This document shows positions 8,089 through 19,140 of a DNA stretch of 64,000 nucleotides, in pieces. Source of the DNA: Streptomyces sp. ST2-7A (GTDB taxonomy: Bacteria; Actinomycetota; Actinomycetes; Streptomycetales; Streptomycetaceae); NCBI RefSeq assembly GCF_021390475.1, contig NZ_JAJUWS010000029.1, positions 1 through 64,000 on the forward strand. The letters are read 5' to 3'. Every line of letters starts with the position of its first letter. Position 1 is the first letter of the stretch. The notes under the pieces are model-generated. The model saw nothing but the letters and a program-made list of their open reading frames with translations, did not search any database and had not been told where the DNA came from. Both the position numbers and the translations under genes were made by a program.

Positions 8089-11000
8089 ATGCGTTCTGCG
8101 TCCCATCCGGCCAAGCAGGGGATGTACGACCCGGCCGACGAGCACGACGCCTGTGGCGTCGGTTTCGTCGCCAAACTTTCCGGTGAGGCCGACCACGATC
8201 TCGTGGATCGGGCGCTGACCGTTCTGCGGAACCTCGAGCACCGCGGTGCCACGGGCAGTGACCCCGACACCGGTGACGGGGCCGGCATCCTCCTGCAGGT
8301 CCCGGACGCGTTCCTGCGCGCCGTGGTTCCGTTCGGGTTGCCCGCCGCCGGCTCCTACGCAGTCGGCCTCGGCTTCCTGCCCGCCGACCCGGCCGCGGCC
8401 GACGCCGTCGCCGCCCGGATCGACGCCCTCGCCGCCGAGGAGGGCCTGGAGGTGCTCGGCTGGCGCGAGGTGCCGGTCGCCCCGGAGCTGCTCGGCGGCG
8501 CCTCCCGGGCCACCATGCCCACCTTCCGGCAGCTCTTCGTCGCCGACGCGGACCGGGCCCTCTCCGACCTGGAGCTGGACCGTCGGGCCTTCGTGCTGCG
8601 CAAGCGCGCCGAGCGGGAGGCGGACGTCTACTTCGCCTCGCTCTCCGCGCGGACCCTGGTCTACAAGGGGATGCTCACCACCGGGCAGCTGGAGCCGTTC
8701 TTCCCGGACCTCTCCGACCCCCGCACGGCCTCCGCCATCGCGCTGGTGCACTCCCGCTTCTCCACCAACACCTTCCCGAGTTGGCCGCTGGCCCACCCCT
8801 ACCGGTTCATCGCCCACAACGGTGAGATCAACACCGTCAAGGGCAACCGCAACTGGATGCGGGCCCGCGAGTCGCAGCTGGTCAGCGACCTTTTCGGTGA
8901 CCCGGAGCGGCTGGAGCGGATCTTCCCGATCTGCACCCCCGAGGCCTCCGACTCCGCCTCCTTCGACGAGGTGCTGGAACTGCTGCACCTGGGCGGTCGG
9001 TCGCTGCCGCACGCGGTGCTGATGATGGTCCCCGAGGCGTGGGAGAACCACGACACGATGGACCCGGCCCGGCGCGCCTTCTACCGCTTCCACTCCTCGC
9101 TGATGGAGCCGTGGGACGGTCCCGCCTGCGTCACCTTCACCGACGGCACCCGGGTCGGCGCGGTCCTGGACCGCAACGGTCTGCGTCCCGGCCGCTACTG
9201 GGTGACCGACGACGGTCTGGTCGTGCTCTCCTCCGAGGTCGGCGTCCTGGACATCGACCCCGCCCGGGTGGTCCGCAAGGGTCGCCTCCAGCCGGGCCGG
9301 ATGTTCCTGGTGGACACCGACGAGCACCGGATCATCGAGGACGACGAGATCAAGGCGGGCCTGGCCGCCGAGCGTCCCTACCAGGAGTGGCTCGAGGCCG
9401 GTCTCATCGAGCTGCCCGAGCTGCCCGAGCGCGAGCACATCGTGCACACCCACGCCTCGGTCACCCGTCGCCAGCAGACCTTCGGTTACACCGAGGAGGA
9501 ACTGCGCGTCCTCCTCACCCCGATGTCCCGCACCGGCGCCGAGCCGATCGGTTCGATGGGCACCGACACCCCCATCGCCGCCCTCTCCGACCGGCCGCGG
9601 CTGATCTTCGACTACTTCACCCAGCTCTTCGCCCAGGTCACCAACCCTCCGCTGGACGCCATCCGCGAGGAACTGGTCACCTCGCTGCACTCGGCGCTCG
9701 GCCCCCAGGGCAACCTGCTGGAGCCCACCGCGGCCTCCTGCCGCAGCGTGGCGCTGCCCTTCCCGGTGATCGACAACGACGAGCTGGCCAAGCTCATCCA
9801 CATCAACGCCGACGGCGACATGCCCGGCTTCGAGTCCGCCACCGTCTCCGGTCTGTACCGGGTCGCCGGCGGCGGCGCGGCGCTGGCCGCGCGGCTGGAC
9901 GCCATCCGCGACGAGGTGGACACCGCCATCGCCGAGGGCGCCCGGATCATCGTGCTCTCCGACCGCCACTCGGACGCCGAGCACGCCCCCATCCCGTCGC
10001 TGTTGCTGACCTCGACGGTCCACCACCACCTGATCCACACCCGTCAGCGCACCCGGGTGGGGCTGCTGGTGGAGGCCGGTGACGTCCGCGAGGTCCACCA
10101 CGTGGCGCTCCTCGTCGGTTACGGCGCCGCCGCGGTCAACCCCTACCTGGCGATGGAGTCGGTGGAGGACCTGGTCCGCGAGGGCACCTTCTTCCGGGAC
10201 GTGCCCGGTCTCAGCGCCGAGACCGCCATCCGCAACCTCATCAAGGCGCTGGGCAAGGGCGTGCTGAAGGTGATGTCCAAGATGGGCATCTCCACCGTCG
10301 CCTCCTACCGCGGCGCGCAGGTGTTCGAGGCGATCGGTCTGGACGAGGGGTTCGTCGACACCTACTTCAACGGCACCTCCACCAAGATCGGCGGCGTCGG
10401 CCTGGACGTCATCGCGGAGGAGGTCGCCGCCCGGCACGCCAAGGCGTACCCGGCCTCGGGCATCGCCGCGGCCCACCGCCGGTTGGAGATCGGCGGCGAG
10501 TACCAGTGGCGACGGGAGGGCGAGCCCCACCTGTTCGACCCGGAGACCGTCTTCCGCCTCCAGCACTCCACCCGCGAGGGCCGGTACGACGTCTTCAAGC
10601 AGTACACCTCCCGGGTGGACGAGCAGTCCGAGCGGCTGATGACCCTGCGCGGCCTGTTCGGTCTGCACAGCGACCGTCGCCCGGTGCCGATCGACGAGGT
10701 CGAGCCGGTCTCGGAGATCGTCAGGCGGTTCTCCACCGGCGCCATGTCCTACGGCTCCATCTCGCAGGAGGCGCACGAGACGCTGGCGATCGCCATGAAC
10801 CGGCTGGGCGGCAAGTCCAACACCGGTGAGGGCGGCGAGGACCCCGAGCGTCTGTACGACCCCGAGCGCCGCTCGGCGATCAAGCAGGTCGCCTCCGGTC
10901 GATTCGGCGTCACCAGCGAGTACCTGACCAACGCCGACGACATCCAGATCAAGATGGCGCAGGGCGCCAAGCCCGGCGAGGGCGGACAGCTGCCCGGCCA

Positions 11001-12646
11001 CAAGGTGTATCCGTGGGTGGCGCGCACCCGGCACTCCACGCCGGGCGTGGGGCTGATCTCCCCGCCGCCGCACCACGACATCTACTCCATCGAGGATCTG
11101 GCGCAGCTGATCCACGACCTGAAGAACGCCAACCCCTCGGCCCGCGTCCACGTGAAGCTGGTCTCCGAGGTCGGCGTGGGCACCGTCGCCGCCGGCGTCT
11201 CCAAGGCGCACGCCGACGTGGTGCTCATCTCCGGTCACGACGGCGGCACCGGCGCCTCGCCGCTGACCTCCCTCAAGCACGCGGGCGGTCCCTGGGAGCT
11301 GGGCCTGGCCGAGACGCAGCAGACCCTGCTGCTCAACGGCCTGCGCGACCGCATCGTCGTGCAGACCGACGGTCAGCTGAAGACCGGTCGCGACGTGCTG
11401 ATCGCCGCCCTGCTGGGCGCCGAGGAGTACGGCTTCGCCACCGCGCCGCTGGTGGTCTCCGGCTGCGTGATGATGCGGGTGTGCCACCTGGACACCTGCC
11501 CGGTCGGCATCGCCACCCAGAACCCGGTGCTGCGTGCCCGGTACGGTGGCAAGCCCGAGTTCGTGGTCAACTTCTTCGAGTTCATCGCGCAGGAGGTCCG
11601 CGAGCTCCTCGCCGAGCTGGGCTTCCGCTCGCTGGACGAGGTCATCGGCCGCGCCGACGTGCTCGACGTCGGTCGTGCCGTGGAGCACTGGAAGGCCTCC
11701 GGCCTGGACCTGGCCCCACTGCTGCACGTGCCCGCGCTGCCGGCCGGCACCGCCCGCCGGTGCACCGTCCCGCAGGACCACGGGCTGGGGAAGGCCCTGG
11801 ACAACGAGCTGATCCGGCTCGCCTCCGACGCGCTGGAGGCGGGGAGTGCCGAGGAGGCGGGCCCGGTGAGGGCCCGGGTCGCGGTCCGCAACATCAACCG
11901 CACCGTCGGCACCATGCTGGGCCACGAGGTGACCCGGCGGTTCGGCGGCGCCGGTCTGCCCGACGACACCATCGACATCACCCTCATCGGCTCCGCCGGT
12001 CAGTCCTTCGGCGCCTTCCTCCCGCGCGGGGTCACCCTGCGGCTGGAGGGCGACGCCAACGACTACGTCGGCAAGGGCCTGTCCGGCGGCCGGGTGATCG
12101 TGCGCCCCGACCGCTCCGCCGATCACCTCGACGAGCAGTCGGTCATCGCGGGCAACACCCTCGCCTACGGCGCCACCGGTGGCGAGCTGTTCCTGCGCGG
12201 CAGGGTCGGCGAGCGGTTCTGCGTCCGCAACTCCGGCGCCCTGGTGGTCGCCGAGGGTGTGGGCGACCACGGCTGCGAGTACATGACCGGCGGCAGCGCC
12301 GTCGTCCTGGGCGAGACCGGGCGCAACTTCGCCGCCGGCATGTCCGGCGGCACCGCCTACGTCCTGGACCTGCGCAAGGAGAACGTCAACGCCGGGAACC
12401 AGGGCGCGGTCGAGGCGCTCGACGAGAACGACCGGGAGTGGCTGCACGACGTGGTGCGCCGGCACGCGGAGGAGACCGGGTCCACGGCCGCCGCCGCGCT
12501 CCTCGCGGACTGGCCCGCCTCCTCGGGCCGGTTCGGCAAGATCGTTCCCACCACCTACAAGGCCGTGCTCGCCGCCAAGGACGCCGCCGAGCGAGCCGGA
12601 CTCACCGAGTCCGAGACCCACGAGAAGATGATGGAGGCGGCGACCC

Positions 12647-12654
<8 letters not shown>
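8089..12654 (+). CDS. gltB: Glutamate synthase (NADPH), large alpha subunit
   Basis: GltB makes two glutamates from glutamine and 2-oxoglutarate, completing ammonium assimilation with glutamine synthetase. The 1521-aa length is standard. After a 21-residue propeptide, Cys22 (DACGVGF) would become the N-terminal nucleophile of the class-II glutaminase domain. The FMN-binding synthase domain follows, with the 3Fe-4S cysteines in CVMMRVCHLDTCPVG near residue 1125-1140. A C-terminal beta-helix GXGXG domain closes the protein. AGGAG precedes the ATG by 3 nt. The gene overlaps gltD by 8 bases, giving equimolar subunits. Two GlnR-like boxes lie upstream. Confidence 0.97.
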
Positions 12655-14110
<1,456 letters not shown>

Positions 14111-14113
14111 CGC

Positions 14114-14155
14114 CCCGTCGCCCGGGCCCGCCCTCGTGCGGGTCCGGGCGACGGG
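14114..14155 (+). terminator. Terminator of gltBD
   Basis: An 18-bp stem (14114-14131 with 14138-14155, one G-U pair) with a 6-nt loop starts three bases after the gltD stop. It is among the most stable hairpins in the window. Confidence 0.8.
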
Positions 14156-14209
14156 CCCCGACCGCAGCCCCGCCCCGAACGGGACCGCACAACGGCGTGC
14201 GGATACCGG

Positions 14210-14254
14210 CCGCGGCGCCCGCCCTCCCCGACCGGAAGAAGGCGGGCGCCGCGG
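14210..14254 (-). terminator. Terminator of the convergent lipoprotein gene
   Basis: A perfect 14-bp stem (CCGCGGCGCCCGCC at 14210-14223 with its complement at 14241-14254) with a 17-nt loop lies 41 bases beyond the minus-strand stop at 14295. Paired with the gltBD hairpin it insulates two convergent units. Confidence 0.65.
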
Positions 14255-14294
14255 CATGTCCGGATCCCGGTCGGACCCGGCGCCGGTACGCCGA

Positions 14295-14903
14295 TCAGCC
14301 GCCGGCGGGGAACTCCTCGCCCAGCATGTCCATCCCGGTGACGGCGTCCACCAGGACCCGGTCGCCGATCTCCGCGTCGAGTTCCACCTCGACCTCGTCG
14401 ATGACCAGCATCTCGTTGCACACCTCGACGTCCGGGTCCTCCACGGACCATCCGCCGAGGACGATCAGGTCCTCGGTCTCGTGGACCCGCGCGCCCCAAT
14501 CCAGGTCGCAGCTGCCGTGACCGACCAGCGCGGTCACCGTGGTGTCCGAGGGGTCGGGGGCGACCACGCCCTCCAGCCGCCACAGGTCCTCCGAGGAGGA
14601 GGACAGGGGTTCCACCTCCGGCCACTCCTCCTCGATGTCCCCGGCCCGGTCCAGGAACGCCTCGTCGGAGGGTTCCCGCGTGTCGTCACCCGCGTCGGGA
14701 CCATCGGTGTCGTCGGTGTCGTCCTCCCCGTCGGGGGCGTCGCCGGGTGCCTCCTCGACCGGTGGCGCGCCGCCCGGCGATCCGGTGTCCTCGCTCGCGT
14801 CGCCGCAGGCCGTGAGGGTGAGGGCCGTCGCGGTGGCCAGGGCGACCAGCGTCGCGCCGGTCCGGCGTCGTCCGCCGCGCGGGGTGTGTCGGATACCGCC
14901 CAT
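14295..14903 (-). CDS. Putative lipoprotein of unknown function
   Basis: A 202-aa exported lipoprotein. The N-terminus is basic (RRRTG), followed by a hydrophobic stretch and the lipobox LTAC near residue 33, so Lgt and signal peptidase II should process it. A ~50-residue Asp/Gly/Pro-rich linker leads to a globular acidic domain with two further cysteines (GSCDLDWG and EVCNEM), perhaps a disulfide. The ATG at 14903 has GGAGG about 5 nt upstream, which fixes the start. I recognise no named domain. The gene stands alone, convergent to gltD. Confidence 0.75.
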   Translation of the reverse strand: MGGIRHTPRGGRRRTGATLVALATATALTLTACGDASEDTGSPGGAPPVEEAPGDAPDGEDDTDDTDGPDAGDDTREPSDEAFLDRAGDIEEEWPEVEPLSSSSEDLWRLEGVVAPDPSDTTVTALVGHGSCDLDWGARVHETEDLIVLGGWSVEDPDVEVCNEMLVIDEVEVELDAEIGDRVLVDAVTGMDMLGEEFPAGG

Positions 14904-15099
14904 GGTGTCCTCCCGGGTCTCGGTGGGGTCGGGTCCGGTCGTTCTCGCCGAACCCGCTGATTCGGTTGCGTACCGTGGTGTTCCCCGTCGGCCCGGGGCG
15001 GCTGTCCCGCCTCCGGACCCGTCGGTCCGACGCACCCCGGCCGCCCCCGGTTCCCCGACGCCTCCCGCGGACTCACGTTCGATTGACGGTGCCCGGCGC

Positions 15100-15105
15100 T
15101 ACTCT
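15100..15105 (+). promoter_or_regulatory. -10 element TACTCT for a leaderless OsmC transcript
   Basis: TACTCT fits TANNNT and ends 6 nt before the ATG at 15112, with no Shine-Dalgarno sequence between them. This is the usual geometry of actinobacterial leaderless genes. Confidence 0.6.
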
Positions 15106-15111
15106 CCGGTC

Positions 15112-15585
15112 ATGAGTCCCGTACACCAGTACTCCGCCCGGATCCGCTGGACCGGTGATCGCGGTCTCGGCACCGTCGATTACCGTTCCTACGGCCGTGA
15201 CCACGAGATCACCGCCGACGGCCCACCGCCCATCCCCGGCGCCTCCGCCCCGATGTACCGGGGGGACCGGGCCCGCTGGAACCCCGAGCAGTTGCTGCTC
15301 GCCGCCCTGGCACAGTGCCACATGCTCTCCTACCTGCATCAGTGCGCCGACGCGGGAGTGGTGGTGACCGCCTACGAGGACGAGCCGGTGGGCGATCTCG
15401 CGACCCGCGCCGCCGGGGGGCGCTTCACGGAGGCGGTGCTGCGGCCCCGGGTGGAGGTGGCGGGGGAGGAGATGGTCGAGGAGGCCCTCCGGCTGCACGG
15501 CCCGGCCGCGGACGGTTGCTTCATCGCGGCCTCGGTGGCCTTCCCGGTCCGGCACGAACCCGTGATCACCGTGCGCGCGTCCTGA
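15112..15585 (+). CDS. OsmC/Ohr family protein
   Basis: A 157-aa OsmC-fold protein. The family reduces organic hydroperoxides with two cysteines. Here one catalytic-type Cys lies in ALAQCHMLSYLHQC near residue 68 and the other in GCFIAASV near 140, matching the usual spacing. The WNPEQLLLAALAQCH segment is typical. It probably acts as a dimeric cytoplasmic peroxidase. The gene is predicted to be leaderless and lies alone between the divergent lipoprotein gene and the chorismate mutase gene. Confidence 0.88.
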   Translation: MSPVHQYSARIRWTGDRGLGTVDYRSYGRDHEITADGPPPIPGASAPMYRGDRARWNPEQLLLAALAQCHMLSYLHQCADAGVVVTAYEDEPVGDLATRAAGGRFTEAVLRPRVEVAGEEMVEEALRLHGPAADGCFIAASVAFPVRHEPVITVRAS

Positions 15586-15644
15586 CGCCGGCGCCCCCGC
15601 GCCCGATGCGCGGACACCCCGGACCCCGGGTGGGGCCGGCGACG

Positions 15645-15650
15645 TACAGT
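15645..15650 (+). promoter_or_regulatory. -10 element TACAGT for leaderless chorismate mutase
   Basis: TACAGT ends 6 nt before the GTG at 15657. The placement supports this GTG as both transcription and translation start. Confidence 0.6.
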
Positions 15651-15656
15651 CCCGGG

Positions 15657-16079
15657 GTGAGCCACAGCGAGACCGATCACCCCGACACCGTCGTCGGCGC
15701 CGCCGAGGGGCACGCCCCGGGCGCCGCCCCGTCCCCCTCCGGCGCCGGTGGGGTCGCCGGGGGCGGCGCGGTCACGGATCCCGCCGTCCGCGCCGAACTC
15801 ACCCGGCTGCGGGAGAGCATCGACAACATCGACGCCGCCGTCGTGCACATGCTCGCCGAGCGCTTCAAGTGCACCCAGCAGGTCGGTCGGCTCAAGGCGG
15901 AGCACCGCCTGCCGCCTGCTGACCCCGAACGGGAGGCCCGGCAGATCGCCCGGCTGCGCACCCTGGCGGAAAGCGCCCGGCTCGACCCCGCTTTCGCCGA
16001 GAAACTGCTCAACTTCGTCATCGCCGAGGTCATCCGGCACCACGAGACGATCGCCGAGGGCGGCGATTCAGGGGACTGA
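15657..16079 (+). CDS. Chorismate mutase (AroQ class)
   Basis: A 140-aa AroQ-type all-helical chorismate mutase converting chorismate to prephenate for Phe and Tyr synthesis. After a ~40-residue Gly/Ala/Pro-rich N-terminus it shows RESIDNIDAAVVHMLAERF, then KCTQQVGRLKAEH, with the helix-1 Arg and the later Lys that bind chorismate, and a final helix with ...NFVIAEVIRHH. The GTG start is supported by TACAGT 6 nt upstream. No regulatory ACT domain is present. Confidence 0.88.
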   Translation: MSHSETDHPDTVVGAAEGHAPGAAPSPSGAGGVAGGGAVTDPAVRAELTRLRESIDNIDAAVVHMLAERFKCTQQVGRLKAEHRLPPADPEREARQIARLRTLAESARLDPAFAEKLLNFVIAEVIRHHETIAEGGDSGD

Positions 16080-16183
16080 TCACCGGTCGGACGCGGCCGG
16101 GAACGGCGGCCGATCCCGCGCGCGGCGCGCGGCGCGCCACAACCCGGCTGCGCTTCCGCGCTCTCCCGGGGCAGCATGGGGTC

Positions 16184-18727
16184 ATGCCGCTGCCCTCCCT
16201 CACGCGTGACGAGGCGCGCATCCGCGCCGGTCTCCTGGACATCGACCGTTATGTCATCGATCTCGACCTCACCCGGGGTGAGGAGACGTTCGGGTCCACC
16301 ACCACGATTCGCTTCACCGCCCGCGAGGAGGGGGACACCTTCGTCGAACTGCGTCCGACCACCCTGCACACCGCCCGCCTGGACGGGCGGGAGCTGGATC
16401 CCGCCGCGTTGGTGGACGGTCGCCTCCCGCTGGCCGGCCTGACCGCCGGGGAGCACGAACTGACCCTGGTGGCGGACATGCCGTACTCGCGCACGGGGGA
16501 GGGGATGCACCGCTTCACCGACCCGGAGGACGGTCTCACCTACCTCTACAGCATGTGTTGCATGACCGACGCCCCCCTGGTCTACGCCGCTTTCGACCAG
16601 CCCGACCTCAAGGCGGTCTTCGAGGTGTCGGTCACCGCGCCGCCGGAGTGGACGGTGCTGGGCAACGGGCTGGCCGAGCGGGTGACGGACGAACCCGGCC
16701 GCTGGAGATGCGCCCCCACCCCACCCATCAGCACCTACCTGCTGGCGGTGGCCGCCGGCCCCTGGCACTCCCTGCGCTTCGAACACGCGGACATCCCCTT
16801 CGGCCTGCACGTGCGCCGTTCCCTCGCCGCCCATCTGGACAAGGACGCCGAGGAGATCGGGGAGATCACCCGCCGGGTCTTCGACCACTATCACCGCATC
16901 TTCGACGAGCCCTATCCCTTCGACTCCTACGACCAGGCGTTCGTCCCCGAGTTCAACGCGGGGGCGATGGAGAACCCCGGACTGGTCACCTTCCGCGACG
17001 AGTTCATCCCGCGCTCGGCGGTCACCGACACCCAGCGCCAACTGCGCGGCGTGGTCATCGCCCACGAGATGGCCCACATGTGGTTCGGCGACCTGGTCAC
17101 CCTGCGCTGGTGGGACGACATCTGGCTGAACGAGTCCTTCGCCGAGTACATGGGGTACCAGGTGCTCGCGGAGGCGACGGAGTTCCGGCCGTGGACCGAG
17201 TTCGCGGTCTCCCGCAAATCGTGGGGGTACGACGCCGACCAGCGTCCCTCCACCCACCCGGTGGCCCCGAACCCGGAGGCCGTTCCGGACACCGCCTCCG
17301 CCTGGCTCAACTTCGACGGGATCTCCTACGCCAAGGGCGCCTCCGCTCTCCGGCAACTGGTCACCTGGCTCGGGGAGGACGTCTTCCTCGCCGGCATCAA
17401 CGACCATTTCGCGCGCCACCGGTTCGGCAACGCGACCCTCGCGGACTTCATCGACTCCCTCTCCCGGGCCTCCGGGCGGGACGTCGAGACGTGGGCCGAC
17501 CACTGGTTGCGCACCGTCGGACCGGACACCTTCGTGCCGACGATCACCGACACGGACGGGGAGTGGCGACTGGACCTCCGGCACGAGGGCAGCCGCCCGC
17601 ACCGCTTGGACGTCGGCATCTACGACCGGGCCCCCGACCCGTCCGCCATCGCCGTACAACGGGACCTGGTGCGGATCGAGGTGGTGGCCTCCCCGCCCGA
17701 CGCCGCTCCCGCCGAACCGGTGCCGGGCATCTCCCGCACCTTCCAGGGGGCACCGCCCGCCCTGCTGGTCGTCAACGACGGGGACCTGACCTACGCCAAG
17801 GTCCGCATGGATCCCGCCTCCTGGCACTCCGCCAGGGACACCCTTTCCTCGCTGCCCGACCCCCTGACCCGGGCGGTGGTGTGGAACGCCGCCCGGGACA
17901 TGGTCCGGGACGCCGAGTTGGACCCCAAGCAGTACCTGGCGGCGGCCCGTCGGCAGTTGCCCACCGAGACGGACACCGCCCTGGTGGAGGGGGTCCTCGC
18001 CTTCGCGCGCGGTCGGATCGCGGACCTCTACCTGTCCGGCGCGGAACGCACGGCGGCACTGGTGGCCCTGGCGGAGACCGCCCGCGAGATCCTCCTCGCG
18101 AGCGGGAGCGATCCGGTCTCGGCGCTGCGGCTGATCGCGGCGCGGACGCTGATCGACTCGGTGACCGATCCGGCGGAGCCCCGGGCCTGGTTGGCGGCCG
18201 GGGCCTTCCCCGGCGGGCCCGGGTTGGACCCCGAGCTGCGCTGGCGGATCCTGCACCGGCTGGCGGTGCTGGGCGCCGTCGACGAGCGGGAGATCGCCGC
18301 CGAGGCCGACCGCGACCCGGCGGCCACCGGTCGGGAGGGCGCAGCCCGGTGCCGTGCCGCGATCCCCACCGAGCAGGCCAAGGCCACGGCGTGGGAGGAG
18401 ATGTTCGGCGAGGGTGACGAGTTGTCCGCCTATCTGTTCACCGCCACCGCGCAGGGCTTCTGGCACCCGGAGCAGTCGGGGCTGCTGGTGCCCTGGGCGG
18501 AGCGGTACTTCACCGACGTGGTCCGGTTGGCCAACCGACGCGGGCACGCGGTGACCGAGGCGGCGTGTCGGCACGGCTTCCCGCGCGGGCTGGTGGGGGA
18601 GGAACTGCTGCGGCGGGGGGAGACGGTCCTCGCCGGTCCGGAGGTCACGGCCGCGCTGCGACGAGGGCTCACCGACCAGTTGGACGAGCTGCGGCGAGCC
18701 CTGCGGGTGCGCGGAGAACGTGCCTGA
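16184..18727 (+). CDS. pepN: Aminopeptidase N (M1 family metallopeptidase)
   Basis: An 847-aa zinc aminopeptidase removing N-terminal residues from peptides in the cytosol. The substrate-anchoring GAMEN motif (FNAGAMENPG near residue 262) precedes the zinc site HEMAH-x18-E (VIAHEMAHMWFG, then LNESFAEY) near 295-320. The tail carries the ERAP1-like C-terminal domain, and the length is normal for actinobacterial PepN. No ribosome-binding site is visible. CAGCAT ends 6 nt before the ATG, so it may be leaderless. Confidence 0.95.
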   Translation: MPLPSLTRDEARIRAGLLDIDRYVIDLDLTRGEETFGSTTTIRFTAREEGDTFVELRPTTLHTARLDGRELDPAALVDGRLPLAGLTAGEHELTLVADMPYSRTGEGMHRFTDPEDGLTYLYSMCCMTDAPLVYAAFDQPDLKAVFEVSVTAPPEWTVLGNGLAERVTDEPGRWRCAPTPPISTYLLAVAAGPWHSLRFEHADIPFGLHVRRSLAAHLDKDAEEIGEITRRVFDHYHRIFDEPYPFDSYDQAFVPEFNAGAMENPGLVTFRDEFIPRSAVTDTQRQLRGVVIAHEMAHMWFGDLVTLRWWDDIWLNESFAEYMGYQVLAEATEFRPWTEFAVSRKSWGYDADQRPSTHPVAPNPEAVPDTASAWLNFDGISYAKGASALRQLVTWLGEDVFLAGINDHFARHRFGNATLADFIDSLSRASGRDVETWADHWLRTVGPDTFVPTITDTDGEWRLDLRHEGSRPHRLDVGIYDRAPDPSAIAVQRDLVRIEVVASPPDAAPAEPVPGISRTFQGAPPALLVVNDGDLTYAKVRMDPASWHSARDTLSSLPDPLTRAVVWNAARDMVRDAELDPKQYLAAARRQLPTETDTALVEGVLAFARGRIADLYLSGAERTAALVALAETAREILLASGSDPVSALRLIAARTLIDSVTDPAEPRAWLAAGAFPGGPGLDPELRWRILHRLAVLGAVDEREIAAEADRDPAATGREGAARCRAAIPTEQAKATAWEEMFGEGDELSAYLFTATAQGFWHPEQSGLLVPWAERYFTDVVRLANRRGHAVTEAACRHGFPRGLVGEELLRRGETVLAGPEVTAALRRGLTDQLDELRRALRVRGERA

Positions 18728-19008
18728 GTCCTCCTTCGACTTCTCGTTCGGGGGCCGTTCGGGCATCCCCGGTCCCGTCGCGCGATCGCGCGACGGGACC
18801 GGGGCGGGACGGCGGGTGCTCCGGGATCCGCCGGCCGAGAGTGGTCGATTCCGTGGCGGGAACCGGCCATTTCCTCCGCCGGGACCCCCGTCGGTCGATG
18901 ACACCGCCGGCGCGCCGCCGCGCCGGACGGCGTACCGACCGATGCGCCGACCCCTCCTCCGGGAGGGCGAACACCGGCCCCGGGTGAGGGGTTCTCCACC
19001 GATCCTGA

Positions 19009-19027
19009 TTGACTTAGGTTCACCTAA
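19009..19027 (+). promoter_or_regulatory. Iron box (DmdR/IdeR-type operator)
   Basis: The 19-mer TTGACTTAGGTTCACCTAA matches 15 of 19 positions of the streptomycete iron box TTAGGTTAGGCTCACCTAA. It lies 113 bases before the desA-like ATG. Iron-loaded DmdR1/IdeR is expected to repress from here, so the operon should be induced by iron starvation. The rest of 18728-19140 shows no gene. Confidence 0.85.
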
Positions 19028-19140
19028 CCCACCTTCGGGGCCGGTCCCCCGGATCGCGGCGGCGCCCAGGTGCCCCGGAGCCCCCGAACGTCCGATTCCG
19101 GGTCCCGTCACGACCCGGCCCCGCGCCCCGGGAGTCCCGC

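Noticed and set aside
15083..15105. Complete -35/-10 promoter TTGACG...TACTCT before the OsmC gene
   Set aside because: The spacing is only 11 nt. TACTCT alone, 6 nt before the ATG, is the better-supported element.
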